Shown in pieces: positions 52,544 to 61,013 of a DNA stretch of 64,000 nt. Every line of letters starts with the position of its first letter. Position 1 is the first letter of the stretch. The translations under genes and the position numbers were made by a program. This DNA is from Nitrospirales bacterium (lineage in GTDB: Bacteria > Nitrospirota > Nitrospiria > Nitrospirales > UBA8639), in the NCBI GenBank assembly GCA_022828225.1, contig JAJEJG010000001.1, positions 51,732 to 115,731 of the forward strand, read 5' to 3'. Below the pieces are notes generated by a model that was not told where the DNA came from, did no database searches, and was given only the letters and a program-made list of their open reading frames with translations.

Positions 52544-54148
52544 TTACGACGCGCGGTGTCGCGCCGCGGGGCGGGACCGCAACAATTCTTCCAGCGTCAG
52601 CAGGGCGTCCCGGCCCGAGTTGGCCTCCAGGCCCTTGGACAGGCTCTGGTCCGCGTAGGTGTGGCCGTGGTCCTGCGTGGCGCTTTGACTCAGGCTGCCG
52701 GACCAGGGCCGCGGGTCGCGGCTCCCGTGTTTCCGGTTCCAGGCCGCGAGGCACGCCTTTGCGATCAGTTTGTTCAACGGGGCCGGGTTGTAGAGCATCT
52801 TCTTGATGTTCCACGGCGTAAGGCTGAGCGGGTTGTAGCCCGCGGACAAATACCCGTCCGACAACAACCGCTGTTCCAGGTCCGTATTCGGCTGAACGCC
52901 GAGAAAGAACATCAGGGGGAACACGCGGTCTTCCCCGAGAATCGACGCCACCACCTTATACGACTCGATACTCTGTAACAGCGTCTCCTCGGTTTCCTCC
53001 GGCGAGTTCAGCGAATAATTCAGGATCACGCGGCCCGCGAACCCGGCCTCCTGCAAGTACCGGCAGCCGTCATACAGATGTTCCAGCTTGAAGCCCATGT
53101 GCAGGCTGTTCAGCACCTTCTGCGAGCCCGCGGTAATCGCCACTTCCAGGTCGCCCACGCCGGACCGCACCATCAGTTTCGCCAGGTCCGCGGAGATCAA
53201 CGACGTGCGCACGTACCCCGACCATTCAATCTCCAGCCCCTCGCGGATAATCCGTTCCAGGATCTCCGTGCATTGCGGGTACGCGTCCTTCCCCGTAATG
53301 AACTGCGCATCCGTAAACCAGAACCGCCGTGCGCCCCACTGGTGATAATACTGCGCAAGATCGTGCACCACGTTCTCGGGCGGCCGGTACCGCACGCGCT
53401 TCCCCTCGATATACGGATACAGACAAAACGCGCAGTCATACGGGCAGCCCCGTTTGGTCTGCACCCCGATGCACTCGTTCACGTATTCGGGGTACTGCGG
53501 AAAAATCGACGTCAGGTACGGCAGGTCCACGGTCAGCGAATCCAGCAGGGCCGGCGTATGCTTCTCGCCCTTGGTCACGCGCCCGTTCTCCCGCATAATG
53601 AACCGTTCATCCGTCAGGGGCTCGTCGTTCAGGACCTTGAGGATCGCATCCTCCCCCTCGCCCAGAATACCGAGCGTGTGGTCGGGGAGTCGTTCGATCA
53701 ACTGATCCGCGAACGCGGTAAACGCTCCGCCGCCGATCATCAACCGCGCGTTCGGAAACTCCCGGTGCACCAGCCACGGATACGACAGGTTCCGGCGGAT
53801 ATCCTGATAATAGCGGTACAGGTTGCGCAGGCCCTGGAACGACGCCGTCACGCGCTTCAGGGGATTGCTCGCGTAATAGAAATTGAACGCCTGCTCGAGC
53901 GACGCGTCGCCCTCGTGCGGAGAAAAAATCTGGATGTCGCGCCACGAAAAACACACGAGGTCCGGCTGGAACGATTGCACCGTCTCCCGTAACGCGCGGG
54001 AGCGGCCGGCGAGCGGAAACAGCGACAGGTCCAGGATCTGCTGGCGGACCTCCGGCCGGCGCCGGTGAATGAAATCGGCCAGATACGTAATGCCGGTGGG
54101 ATAAACCTTCTTACACGGCAGGAAGACGTAAAGAACGGAATCCATCAC
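52544..54148 (-). CDS. B12-binding-type radical SAM protein
   Basis: 534 residues. The N-terminal ~195 form a cobalamin-binding-like Rossmann domain (LVCFSWRDIQIFSP, ARLMIGGGAFTAFADQLIER, LGILGEGEDAILKVL). The radical SAM core has CPYDCAFC (C235, C239, C242), FWFTDAQFITGK near 275 and DLEVAITAGSQKVLNSLHMG near 330. The last ~60 residues are low in conservation. Such enzymes methylate or rearrange unactivated carbons; the substrate is unknown. It is on the same strand as menG, 317 bp away across a repeat array, and so probably not co-transcribed. Confidence 0.85.
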   Translation of the reverse strand: MMDSVLYVFLPCKKVYPTGITYLADFIHRRRPEVRQQILDLSLFPLAGRSRALRETVQSFQPDLVCFSWRDIQIFSPHEGDASLEQAFNFYYASNPLKRVTASFQGLRNLYRYYQDIRRNLSYPWLVHREFPNARLMIGGGAFTAFADQLIERLPDHTLGILGEGEDAILKVLNDEPLTDERFIMRENGRVTKGEKHTPALLDSLTVDLPYLTSIFPQYPEYVNECIGVQTKRGCPYDCAFCLYPYIEGKRVRYRPPENVVHDLAQYYHQWGARRFWFTDAQFITGKDAYPQCTEILERIIREGLEIEWSGYVRTSLISADLAKLMVRSGVGDLEVAITAGSQKVLNSLHMGFKLEHLYDGCRYLQEAGFAGRVILNYSLNSPEETEETLLQSIESYKVVASILGEDRVFPLMFFLGVQPNTDLEQRLLSDGYLSAGYNPLSLTPWNIKKMLYNPAPLNKLIAKACLAAWNRKHGSRDPRPWSGSLSQSATQDHGHTYADQSLSKGLEANSGRDALLTLEELLRSRPAARHRAS

Positions 54149-54290
54149 GTGTCATTCTTGTATGTGTTCAGTAACTCGTTCACAATTGTCCCGCTTCCTT
54201 TTGGGCCCCAGAACCTCGCCTTTGAAAGACAACCCCCTCAATCCCCCTTCTCAGGGGGACCGCAGAGTTCCTCGCCCCCCTGTTTTGGGG

Positions 54291-54454
54291 AACGGCTGCA
54301 CTCCTCGCCCCCTGACAAGGGGAACGGCCGCACTCCTCGCCCCCCTGATAAGGGGAACGGCCGCACTCCTCGCCCCCCTGATAAGGGGAACGGCCGCACT
54401 CCTCGCCCCCCTGATAAGGGGAACGGCTGCACTCCTCGCCCCCCTGATAAGGGG
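54291..54454. repeat. Tandem array of five 33-bp RU3 units
   Basis: Units begin AACGG[CT][CT]GCACTCCTCG and end GATAAGGGG: 54291 (32 bp), 54323, 54356, 54389, 54422 (33 bp each). A degenerate unit precedes it (54269-54290). Each unit holds one CCCCCTGATAAGGGG hairpin. Confidence 0.9.
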
Positions 54455-54465
54455 GGAAGGGGGGT

Positions 54466-55278
54466 TCAGTAGGGGCGGACCGGAGCCTGCCCTGAGCCCG
54501 CCGAAGAGCCAGGCTTCACGGCCACGTGAATGGCCACGATCCCGCCGCTCAGATTGCGATACTCCACGTGGGAGAACCCCGCCTCCCGCAGCATCGCGGC
54601 CAACCGGTCCTGGTCCGGAAACGTGCGGATGGATTCGGGCAAATAGCGGTATACGTCCGTATGATCCTTGGCCACCCAGGTGCCGATCGCGGGCAGGAGA
54701 TGAAACGAATACCAGTCGTACACGCGCCGGAGCAAAGGCGACACCGGCCGGGAAAACTCCAGGCACACGAACCGGCCGCCCGGTTTCAACACGCGATGAA
54801 TCTCACGAAAGGCCTGCGGCCGGTCGCCCACGTTCCGAATGCAAAACCCCGCGGTCACCGCGTCGAACGTCTCGTCGCGGAACACGATCCGTTCCGCGTT
54901 CCCGCGCAAACACGCGATCCGGGAACCCAGGCCGTGTTGCGCGATCTTGTCCACGCCCACACGCAGCATGGCGAAGTTCAAATCCATCGCCACCACCCGG
55001 CCGTGCTCGCCCATGCGGCGGTCCAGCAACAGGGCCAGGTCTCCGGTGCCCGCGCCCAGGTCCAGGGCGCGTCCGTGCGTCAGGGCAGGGATCGAGCCGG
55101 CGGCCAACGCCTTCCAGCGGTGATGGAGACCGAAACTGAGCAGGGAATTATTGAGATCGTACCGGGCGGCGATCGCGGTAAACATGCGCTGCACGGCCTG
55201 TTCCCGCGGCGGGCCGGACCATTGCGACACGGCCTTGCCCGTGGAATCACCGGCGGCGCGTTCAACAGACGGCATCAT
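54466..55278 (-). CDS. ubiE: Demethylmenaquinone/ubiquinone methyltransferase (MenG/UbiE)
   Basis: C-methyltransferase of quinone synthesis, 270 residues from ATG 55278. AARYDLNNSLLSFGLHHRWK near 40; motif I ALDLGAGTGDLALLLDRR near 72; AMDLNFAMLRVG; FDAVTAGFCIRNVGDRPQAF near 140, a UbiE/MenG hallmark; KPGGRFVCLEFSRP near 165; YRYLPESIRTFPDQDRLAAM near 212; and YRNLSGGIVAIHVAVKPG. The final ~13 residues (AGSGQAPVRPY) are translated RU5/RU4 repeat. Confidence 0.9.
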   Translation of the reverse strand: MMPSVERAAGDSTGKAVSQWSGPPREQAVQRMFTAIAARYDLNNSLLSFGLHHRWKALAAGSIPALTHGRALDLGAGTGDLALLLDRRMGEHGRVVAMDLNFAMLRVGVDKIAQHGLGSRIACLRGNAERIVFRDETFDAVTAGFCIRNVGDRPQAFREIHRVLKPGGRFVCLEFSRPVSPLLRRVYDWYSFHLLPAIGTWVAKDHTDVYRYLPESIRTFPDQDRLAAMLREAGFSHVEYRNLSGGIVAIHVAVKPGSSAGSGQAPVRPY

Positions 55279-55332
55279 GCAGGCAGTTAGCACCGGCCCT
55301 CAGAATTTGTCAAGCAAGCGGAGGGGGGAAGG

Positions 55333-55596
55333 CATGCGGGGTTTCGCCCCCGCGCGACGAGATCCTTCCTGAACTCTCCTCCTGTCATGCTCGGCTCGAT
55401 CGGGCATCCAGCGTCTTTGCTTTCTCTTCCTTCTGTCATTCTCGACATTAGTAATCGAGAATCCAACGTCTTTGGTTTTTCTGTTGGCTGTGAAGGCGAA
55501 AGACACTGGATTCCCGCTAAAGACATGCGGGAATGACAGACCAAGTCAAGGCGAAAGACACTGGATTCCCGATTAAAGATGTCGGGAATGACAGAC
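55333..55596. repeat. RU6, RU1 half, and RU1 pair plus extra half
   Basis: RU6 near 55334-55362; RU1 half (TGTCATGCTCGGCTCGATCG..) near 55382; a paired RU1 about 55434-55540; then another right half to 55596. Most of the 428-bp spacer is repeat. Confidence 0.8.
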
Positions 55597-55612
55597 CAAG
55601 AGAAAACGCCAA

Positions 55613-55642
55613 ATGACAAACTACTTACAATCGCGCTATAAT
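55613..55642 (+). promoter_or_regulatory. Promoter of the TonB-receptor gene
   Basis: ATGACA (55613-55618), an 18-bp spacer, TATAAT (55637-55642), 65 bp before the ATG. It lies just after the last RU1 unit. Confidence 0.6.
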
Positions 55643-55706
55643 TGGCACCTTACATTGCACGCTCCCCAATCGACCGTGACGACAACCCGCCAGAGGGAGG
55701 CCAACC

Positions 55707-58163
55707 ATGAAGACCGTGAAATACCCCCAGGCCCAATCGAATAGGGTAGGGGCGAACCTGTGTGTTCGCCCTCTTCTATCTCTTGCACTAATCCCGCTGG
55801 CGATCGCGTTGGGTGCGGAGTTGGCCGGCGCTCAGAGTGACGCCGACAAAACGAAAAGTCCGAGCGTGTCGGATATCCAGCGCCTGGAAGAAGTCGTGGT
55901 CACGGCGACGCGGCGGACCGAATCCGTCATGGACGTCCCCTTCTCCGTCAACGTGCAGGACGAAGCCGCGATCCAGCGGTTGAACACCTTCAACCTGGAA
56001 AACCTGTCCCGCAACATCGCCGGTCTGAATATCCAGAATCTGGGGCCCGGCCAGAGCGTGGTGAACATCCGCGGGGTGTCCTCCGGCCAGATCGTCCGCG
56101 ACCAGCCCGGCGTCAAGGAGCAGGTCGGCGTGTACCTGGACGATACGCCGATCGCGATCTCGCTGTTCACCCCGGACCTGGACCTCTATGACGTGCAGCG
56201 GGTGGAAACCCTGCGCGGCCCGCAAGGCACGCTGTTCGGCTCCGGCTCCATCGGCGGCACCGTGCGGTACGTCACCAACAAGCCGCAGATCGGCGTCAAG
56301 GACGTCAGGACGCAATTCGACCTCAACACCATCGACAGCGGCTCGGCCGGCGGACACGTCAAGGCGGCCTTCAACGCGCCCCTGGGCGACAAGGCGGCCG
56401 TGCGCGTGGTGGGCTACGGCACGCGGTACGGCGGGTTCATCGACGCCCTGCGGGTCACGGGTGAAACGGACGACAACGTCAACGACGGCGGCCGCTTCGG
56501 CGGGCGTATGTCCGTGTTGTGGCAACCCGCCGCCAACGTGACCATCACCCCCCGCCTGGTCTATCAGAATATCGACATGGACGGGTTCAACCGTGACGAG
56601 ATTTTCAACCTGTACGCCAACCCGTATTCCACGACGCGGCCCCGCGTGCAGCTCGGCAAGCGCCAGCAATTCCTGTTGCTGGAAGAAGCCTTCGAAGACG
56701 AAACCATGCTGCTCGACAACACGATCAAATGGAACCCGAACGACCGCGTCCAGGCGACCTACGTCGCCAGCTATACCAAGCGCAACCTGCTGGTCAGCAG
56801 GGATTCCAGCGCGCTGGCCGGGAGTGTGGGGGTCGATGTAGGTTTTCCACCGGAAGGAGTGCTGCTGCCGTCCAACCTGCGGGACACCACCGAATTGGAA
56901 CAGATGACCCATGAAGTGCGGGTCGCTTCCACCGACGACAGTCCGTTCCAATGGCAGGCGGGCGTGTTCTATTCCAATATCAAACGCGACTACTCCCAGC
57001 GACTGCCCACGCCGGGGTGGGACCTGACACATACAGGGGCGGGCAGTCCCCTCGGTTCGCTGGACAGCGCCAGGAACGGGTTCGTCACCACGGATTCGCC
57101 CTATGTGTCGGACTTGACCTACGACCTCAGCCAGATCGCCGTATTCGGCGAAGCCACCTACACGCTCTTCGACCGTCTCGGGGTGACCGCCGGGTTGCGC
57201 TGGTACGATTGGGAGGAAGACAAGACCTTCAGGTCGGGCGGGAATTTTTCAAATTCGGCGGCGCAGAACCAGGCCGTGACCGTGTCCTCCAACGGCTTCA
57301 CGCCCCGGTTCATGATCAACTACGACGTGACCGACCGCGTGGCCCTCAACGCGCAGGCGTCGCGGGGGTTCCGGCTGGGCGGCGTGAACGATCCCTTGAA
57401 CGAGCCGCTGTGCGGCGCGGCCGCCTATGAGACCTACCGGGGATTCCAGCGGTTCAAGGACGAGACCCTGTGGAACTACGAGGTCGGGCTCAAGTCTTCA
57501 TACGAAAAGGTGACCATGAACGCGTCGCTGTATTACGCCGACATCAGCAACCTGGGCGTGAACGTGGAGGCCGGTGAATGTTCATCGCGGGTAACCGTCA
57601 GCGTCCCCGAGGCACACAGCATGGGAGGGGAACTGGAGTTCGCCGTGCATCCCACGGATGCCCTGCTGGTGACGTTTGCCGGCAGCTACGTACAGGCGGA
57701 ATTCGATTCCACGGTAGCCAACGTGCCCGGCATCAAGGACGGCAACCGCATCCCCTCCGTGCCGGAATGGCAACTCTCCGCGGTGGCCACGTACACGTTC
57801 CCGGGCCTGTTCCAATCCGAGGAGAGTTACGTCACCGCTTCCTGGCAATACGTCGGCAGTCAGTTCACGCAACCCAGCGACCAGGAAAGTACGCCATACC
57901 CGGCCAGACTCATTACCGGTCTGACCGGAGCGGACATGGCGTCCGACAATTTTCGGGATCAGATGGAACTGGACGCGTACAACCTGTTCAACCTGAACAC
58001 GGGCCTGCTCTACGACACGTGGGAAGTCATGTTCTACATCAAGAACATCACGGACGAAAACCCGCAACTCTCCTTCGACCGTGAACGCAACGGCGCCGCC
58101 CGGATGGCCTATCGCGTAGGCCAACCCCGCACCTTCGGCATCCTCAGCCGCTTCTACTTCTAA
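55707..58163 (+). CDS. TonB-dependent outer-membrane receptor
   Basis: 818-residue ligand-gated outer-membrane transporter energised by TonB-ExbBD. Strong GGGAGG six bases before ATG. The signal peptide is unusual in containing a translated RU4 palindrome (NRVGANLCVRPL) before the hydrophobic core LLSLALIPLAIALGAELAGA. TonB-box/plug start EEVVVTATRRTESVMDVPFS near 54; plug INIRG-like VVNIRGVSSGQ and VETLRGPQGTLFGSGSIGGT near 160; a 22-strand barrel follows, with the terminal FGILSRFYF ending in aromatic F. The ligand is not determinable; no transport partners are adjacent. Confidence 0.9.
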   Translation: MKTVKYPQAQSNRVGANLCVRPLLSLALIPLAIALGAELAGAQSDADKTKSPSVSDIQRLEEVVVTATRRTESVMDVPFSVNVQDEAAIQRLNTFNLENLSRNIAGLNIQNLGPGQSVVNIRGVSSGQIVRDQPGVKEQVGVYLDDTPIAISLFTPDLDLYDVQRVETLRGPQGTLFGSGSIGGTVRYVTNKPQIGVKDVRTQFDLNTIDSGSAGGHVKAAFNAPLGDKAAVRVVGYGTRYGGFIDALRVTGETDDNVNDGGRFGGRMSVLWQPAANVTITPRLVYQNIDMDGFNRDEIFNLYANPYSTTRPRVQLGKRQQFLLLEEAFEDETMLLDNTIKWNPNDRVQATYVASYTKRNLLVSRDSSALAGSVGVDVGFPPEGVLLPSNLRDTTELEQMTHEVRVASTDDSPFQWQAGVFYSNIKRDYSQRLPTPGWDLTHTGAGSPLGSLDSARNGFVTTDSPYVSDLTYDLSQIAVFGEATYTLFDRLGVTAGLRWYDWEEDKTFRSGGNFSNSAAQNQAVTVSSNGFTPRFMINYDVTDRVALNAQASRGFRLGGVNDPLNEPLCGAAAYETYRGFQRFKDETLWNYEVGLKSSYEKVTMNASLYYADISNLGVNVEAGECSSRVTVSVPEAHSMGGELEFAVHPTDALLVTFAGSYVQAEFDSTVANVPGIKDGNRIPSVPEWQLSAVATYTFPGLFQSEESYVTASWQYVGSQFTQPSDQESTPYPARLITGLTGADMASDNFRDQMELDAYNLFNLNTGLLYDTWEVMFYIKNITDENPQLSFDRERNGAARMAYRVGQPRTFGILSRFYF
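55746..55771. repeat. RU4 palindrome inside the TonB-receptor coding region
   Basis: GTAGGGGCGAACCTGTGTGT followed by TCGCCC: a hairpin identical in type to intergenic RU4 copies, here read in frame as part of the signal peptide. Confidence 0.8.
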
Positions 58164-58190
58164 GTCAAACGTACCGTCTCTCACTTCCTC

Positions 58191-58583
58191 ACTCCCTCTC
58201 CCCTCGCGGGAGAGGGCAGGGTGAGGGCGGAAGAATCCAGCGTCGTTGCCTTGCCTCTTTCTGTCATCCTTGCGAAAGCGAGGATCCAGAGCTGTTTTGT
58301 TGCCATTCTTTTCGTGAACGACAAAAGCAAAGACCCTGGATTCCCGATTAAAAATGTCGGGAATGACAGATAAAGACAAGAAAGGACAAAGCAACGACTC
58401 TGGATGCCCGATCGAGCCGGGCATGACAGAAGGAGGCAAAAAGGCAACGACTCTGGATGCCCGATCGGAGTCGGGGATGACAGATGAGGGCATCCTTGTT
58501 TTCTCCTTCTGTCATCCTTGCGAACGCGAGGATCCAGTGTCTTTCGCCTTCACAAACAGGAAAAAAGCAACGACCCTGGATGC
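58191..58583. repeat. RU7 plus serial RU1 units
   Basis: RU7 (about 58193-58225) followed by RU1 pairs and halves with four different tips (GCGAAAGCG, GATTAAAAATGTC, GATCGAGCC, GATCGGAGTC) up to 58583, ten bases from the GIY-YIG stop. It fills the whole 429-bp spacer. Confidence 0.8.
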
Positions 58584-58592
58584 CACATGTGC

Positions 58593-58886
58593 CTATGCCA
58601 ACTGTTCGTACAGGTCGTCCCAACTTGCATTGTGTTCTTCGATTAATTCGAGTTTCCACTTCCGTTTCCAATGCTTGAGCTGCTTTTCTCGCTCGATGGC
58701 CGATTCAATATTCTCCGATTGTTCCCAATAGACCAATTTGTGAACGCGATATGTGTCGGTGAATCCTTCGACCAAACCGTTCTTGTGCTCATACACCCGC
58801 TGGATCAAGTCATTGGTAACACCGATATACAAAGTGCCATTGCGTCTGCTGGCCATGATGTAGACATAGTACGTTTGGTGATTCAT
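58593..58886 (-). CDS. Small GIY-YIG nuclease-like protein (UPF0213 type)
   Basis: 97 residues: TYYVYIMASRRNGTLYIGVT near 5-24 carries the GIY and YIG equivalents (YVYIM and LYIGV), NDLIQRVYEHKNG holds the catalytic-type arginine and the EHK segment, and NIESAIEREKQLKHWKRKWK carries the conserved glutamate region. It is an almost complete catalytic core with no added DNA-binding domain. Both sides are dense RU1 clusters, with an RU1 half within ten bases of the stop. It may act on the repeats, by analogy with repeat-associated nucleases; that is hypothesis. Confidence 0.88.
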   Translation of the reverse strand: MNHQTYYVYIMASRRNGTLYIGVTNDLIQRVYEHKNGLVEGFTDTYRVHKLVYWEQSENIESAIEREKQLKHWKRKWKLELIEEHNASWDDLYEQLA

Positions 58887-58927
58887 AGGATAGCGTCGGC
58901 TCCTTCCTCACATATATTATTACTTTT

Positions 58928-59158
58928 TCTGTCATCCGTGTCTTCTCCCTCTGTCATTCTCGTCTTTTCTTCCTGTCATCCTTGCGAACGCGAGGATCCA
59001 GTGTTGTTTTCTTCACGAACCGAGGAAAAACCAAAGACGCTGGATTCCCGATCAAGCCGGGAATGACAGAAGGAGGCAAAAAGGCAACGACCCTGGATGC
59101 CCGATCAAGCCGGGCATGACAGCAGGGGTCATTCTTGCGCACGCGAGAATCCAGCGTC
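58928..59158. repeat. RU1 cluster upstream of the GIY-YIG gene
   Basis: At least four RU1 halves, with tips GCGAACGC, GATCAAGCC (twice) and GCGCACGC; the last unit ends ATCCAGCGTCG at about 59158. Confidence 0.78.
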
Positions 59159-59240
59159 GTTAGTCTTACATATTTGACTCGTCGATTAAAAATTGCCATA
59201 GTCGGGCACCCGCGCCCATCGGCGTACGAATCTGGTCCCT

Positions 59241-60158
59241 ATGCGCAAAACCTCCCATCTGCTGTTCGCCCTGCTGGTCGCCGCCGCAATCGGGGCGGCG
59301 GGGTGCCAATCCGTCCCCACCGACCGGCAGCTCAGCACCTTCGCTGCAACCACGAGCATGGTGGCCGCGGTAACCAGGGACACCCTCGCGTCCGCCAATA
59401 ACGCCGTGGTCACGCGCAAACTGCGCGAACGGGCTGCACTCGGAGGCGGGGTGGACGACGCGCTCTTCATGCCGCTGGTCGCAGACGACGACTTCGAAGC
59501 CCGCATCGAGTTCCTGGACGCGTTGGAGCGGTACGCCACGGCAGTGGAAGAACTCGCGTCCGCCGATCGCGCCAAGACCATGGACAAAGCCCTCGCCAAA
59601 GTGGCGGGGGCGCTGGACGCGCTGGGAAAACACTATGAGAGCATCACCGGCAAGAAAGAACCCTCCGTCCGCGGCGGAGCCGTCAAGGAACTCGTCAACG
59701 TGATCGGCGGAGAGGTCACGCAAGCCCAGCGACGCGAAGGCATCTACCGCGCGATCGTGATCCAGCATGAAGTCATGCAGGACGTGCTGCCGGTGCTCCG
59801 CGATGAGGTCGGCCCCGCGGGCATCTTCGGGATCGCACACCGCAACCAGGCGGAAGGCGAGAAGGCGACCCTGATGAGCCGCTACAACACGGACCACAAG
59901 GAAGGGCGCTTATCCAAAAACCCCGACACGCGGCTCAAGCGGTTGAAGCGCATGCAAGAGGCGTGGGCCAAAGCCGCGACCGTCAAGAGGCTGTACGGGC
60001 GCCTGCACGACGCCATCGCTCAACTCATCATCGCGGAACAGGCGCTCTACGACGCGATCACGGGCTCCGGGAACCGCGAGCACCTCTACGAAGCGGTGGG
60101 GCGCGCGGCCGACAGAGCGCAGGCCGTGAGCCGCCTCCGCAAACAACTGAAGGACTAG
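59241..60158 (+). CDS. Helical lipoprotein of unknown function
   Basis: 305 residues. Lipoprotein signal HLLFALLVAAAIGAAGC with an AAGC lipobox at ~22. The mature part is almost entirely helical and charged (VVTRKLRERAALGGG, LDALERYATAVEELASADRA, KRLYGRLHDAIAQLIIAEQA, AADRAQAVSRLRKQLKD), suggesting a long periplasmic helical bundle. No family recognised. The next gene begins four bases after its stop and is also helical, so the two probably act together. Confidence 0.75.
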   Translation: MRKTSHLLFALLVAAAIGAAGCQSVPTDRQLSTFAATTSMVAAVTRDTLASANNAVVTRKLRERAALGGGVDDALFMPLVADDDFEARIEFLDALERYATAVEELASADRAKTMDKALAKVAGALDALGKHYESITGKKEPSVRGGAVKELVNVIGGEVTQAQRREGIYRAIVIQHEVMQDVLPVLRDEVGPAGIFGIAHRNQAEGEKATLMSRYNTDHKEGRLSKNPDTRLKRLKRMQEAWAKAATVKRLYGRLHDAIAQLIIAEQALYDAITGSGNREHLYEAVGRAADRAQAVSRLRKQLKD

Positions 60159-60162
60159 GACC

Positions 60163-60474
60163 ATGAACATCCGATCCCGGCTCCTCGAACTGATCAACGC
60201 CCTGGACGAACTCCTGCGCAACGTGGAGATGACCGAAGAACAACGGGAGAAATGCCTGCGCCGGCGAGCCCTGCTCTCTGCCCTGCTCGACGAAGTGCTG
60301 CGCCGGAAGCTCGACGAGCACACCGACGAATACAAAGCCGCAATAGAACAGACCAACAAGGCGGTCACGACAGCCAAACGCGCGCTCCGCGAAACCGAAG
60401 AACGCGAAGCCGTCATCCTGCAAATCACCAAAGCCGCCAAAGCCATCGACGCCGTCATCAAATTGGCCGTCTAG
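60163..60474 (+). CDS. Small helical protein, partner of the upstream lipoprotein
   Basis: 103 residues with no signal peptide, predicted as two or three long amphipathic helices (SRLLELINALDELLRNVEMT, QREKCLRRRALLSALLDEVL, AAIEQTNKAVTTAKRALRET, ITKAAKAIDAVIKLAV). GGACC is the only purine-rich sequence before ATG 60163. Four bases from the preceding lipoprotein gene, so certainly one transcript. Function unknown; a coiled-coil complex with the lipoprotein would need the protein to be exported by an unseen route. Confidence 0.68.
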   Translation: MNIRSRLLELINALDELLRNVEMTEEQREKCLRRRALLSALLDEVLRRKLDEHTDEYKAAIEQTNKAVTTAKRALRETEEREAVILQITKAAKAIDAVIKLAV

Positions 60475-60483
60475 CTCCTTCCG

Positions 60484-60676
60484 TCATCCTCGCCTTCTCT
60501 TGCTGTCATCCTCGACATGAGTCATCGGGGATGACAGAGAGGGTCGTGCGGGGTCGAAACCCCGCGAGCAAAGAATCCCCCCGGCACTTGCGGCGAAGAA
60601 ACCTCTTGGGAGAAGATGGACCGCAGGGGACGGCCTGCGGTCCTGTCCTGAGCAAAGCCGAAGGGTGTCGTCCCGA
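60484..60676. repeat. Miniature RU1, RU6 and nested RU4/RU5
   Basis: Short RU1 (TGTCATCCTCGACATGAGTC..GGGGATGACAG) near 60501-60540, RU6 near 60543-60569, and an RU4 arm GGGGACGGCC enclosing GTCCTGAGCAAAGCCGAAGG and closing with GTGTCGTCCC (about 60627-60676). Confidence 0.7.
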
Positions 60677-60695
60677 AAGCACGAGCGGAGTCGCC

Positions 60696-61013
60696 ATGAT
60701 GCATGATCCGGTCCTCCAGGAATTCCTCGAAAAGATCAACCCGCTACGGAAGCACATCAGGCGGGTGATCCTGTTCGGGTCACGCGCCCGGGGCGAGCAC
60801 CGCACGGATTCGGATTACGACCTGCTCATCGTCGTACCCAGGAAAGACGACCATCTCATTGACGGCTTATACGAGGGCGTCATGGATGTGTTACTCGACC
60901 ATGGCCGGCTGATCTCCCTGAAAATTTTTCCCGACGAAGAGTTTGAGCGCCTGACGCAGTTGCAGACGCCCTTCATGCAACGGGTCACGGCCGAAGGGGT
61001 GCCCCTTGGATAA
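60696..61013 (+). CDS. MNT-type nucleotidyltransferase (antitoxin-like)
   Basis: 105 residues from ATG 60696 with GCGGAG five bases upstream. Pol-beta-type nucleotidyltransferase signature GSRARGEHRTDSDYDLLIVV near 30-49 (GS...DxD), preceded by IRRVILF. The frame is open far upstream but only through repeats and the preceding gene. It overlaps the HEPN gene by eight bases, the standard MNT-HEPN pair. In studied type VII systems the MNT partner AMPylates and silences the HEPN toxin; this is family knowledge. Confidence 0.88.
   Translation: MMHDPVLQEFLEKINPLRKHIRRVILFGSRARGEHRTDSDYDLLIVVPRKDDHLIDGLYEGVMDVLLDHGRLISLKIFPDEEFERLTQLQTPFMQRVTAEGVPLG

Noticed and set aside
54065..55139. Plus-strand ORFs with repeated PPDKGNGRT or LAPLIRGTAA
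   Set aside because: Open only because the 33-bp tandem array is a multiple of three; both overlap the well-supported menG gene or the spacer.
58191..59158. RU1 clusters as CRISPR repeats
   Set aside because: Units are inverted pairs with irregular spacing and no unique spacers of constant length.
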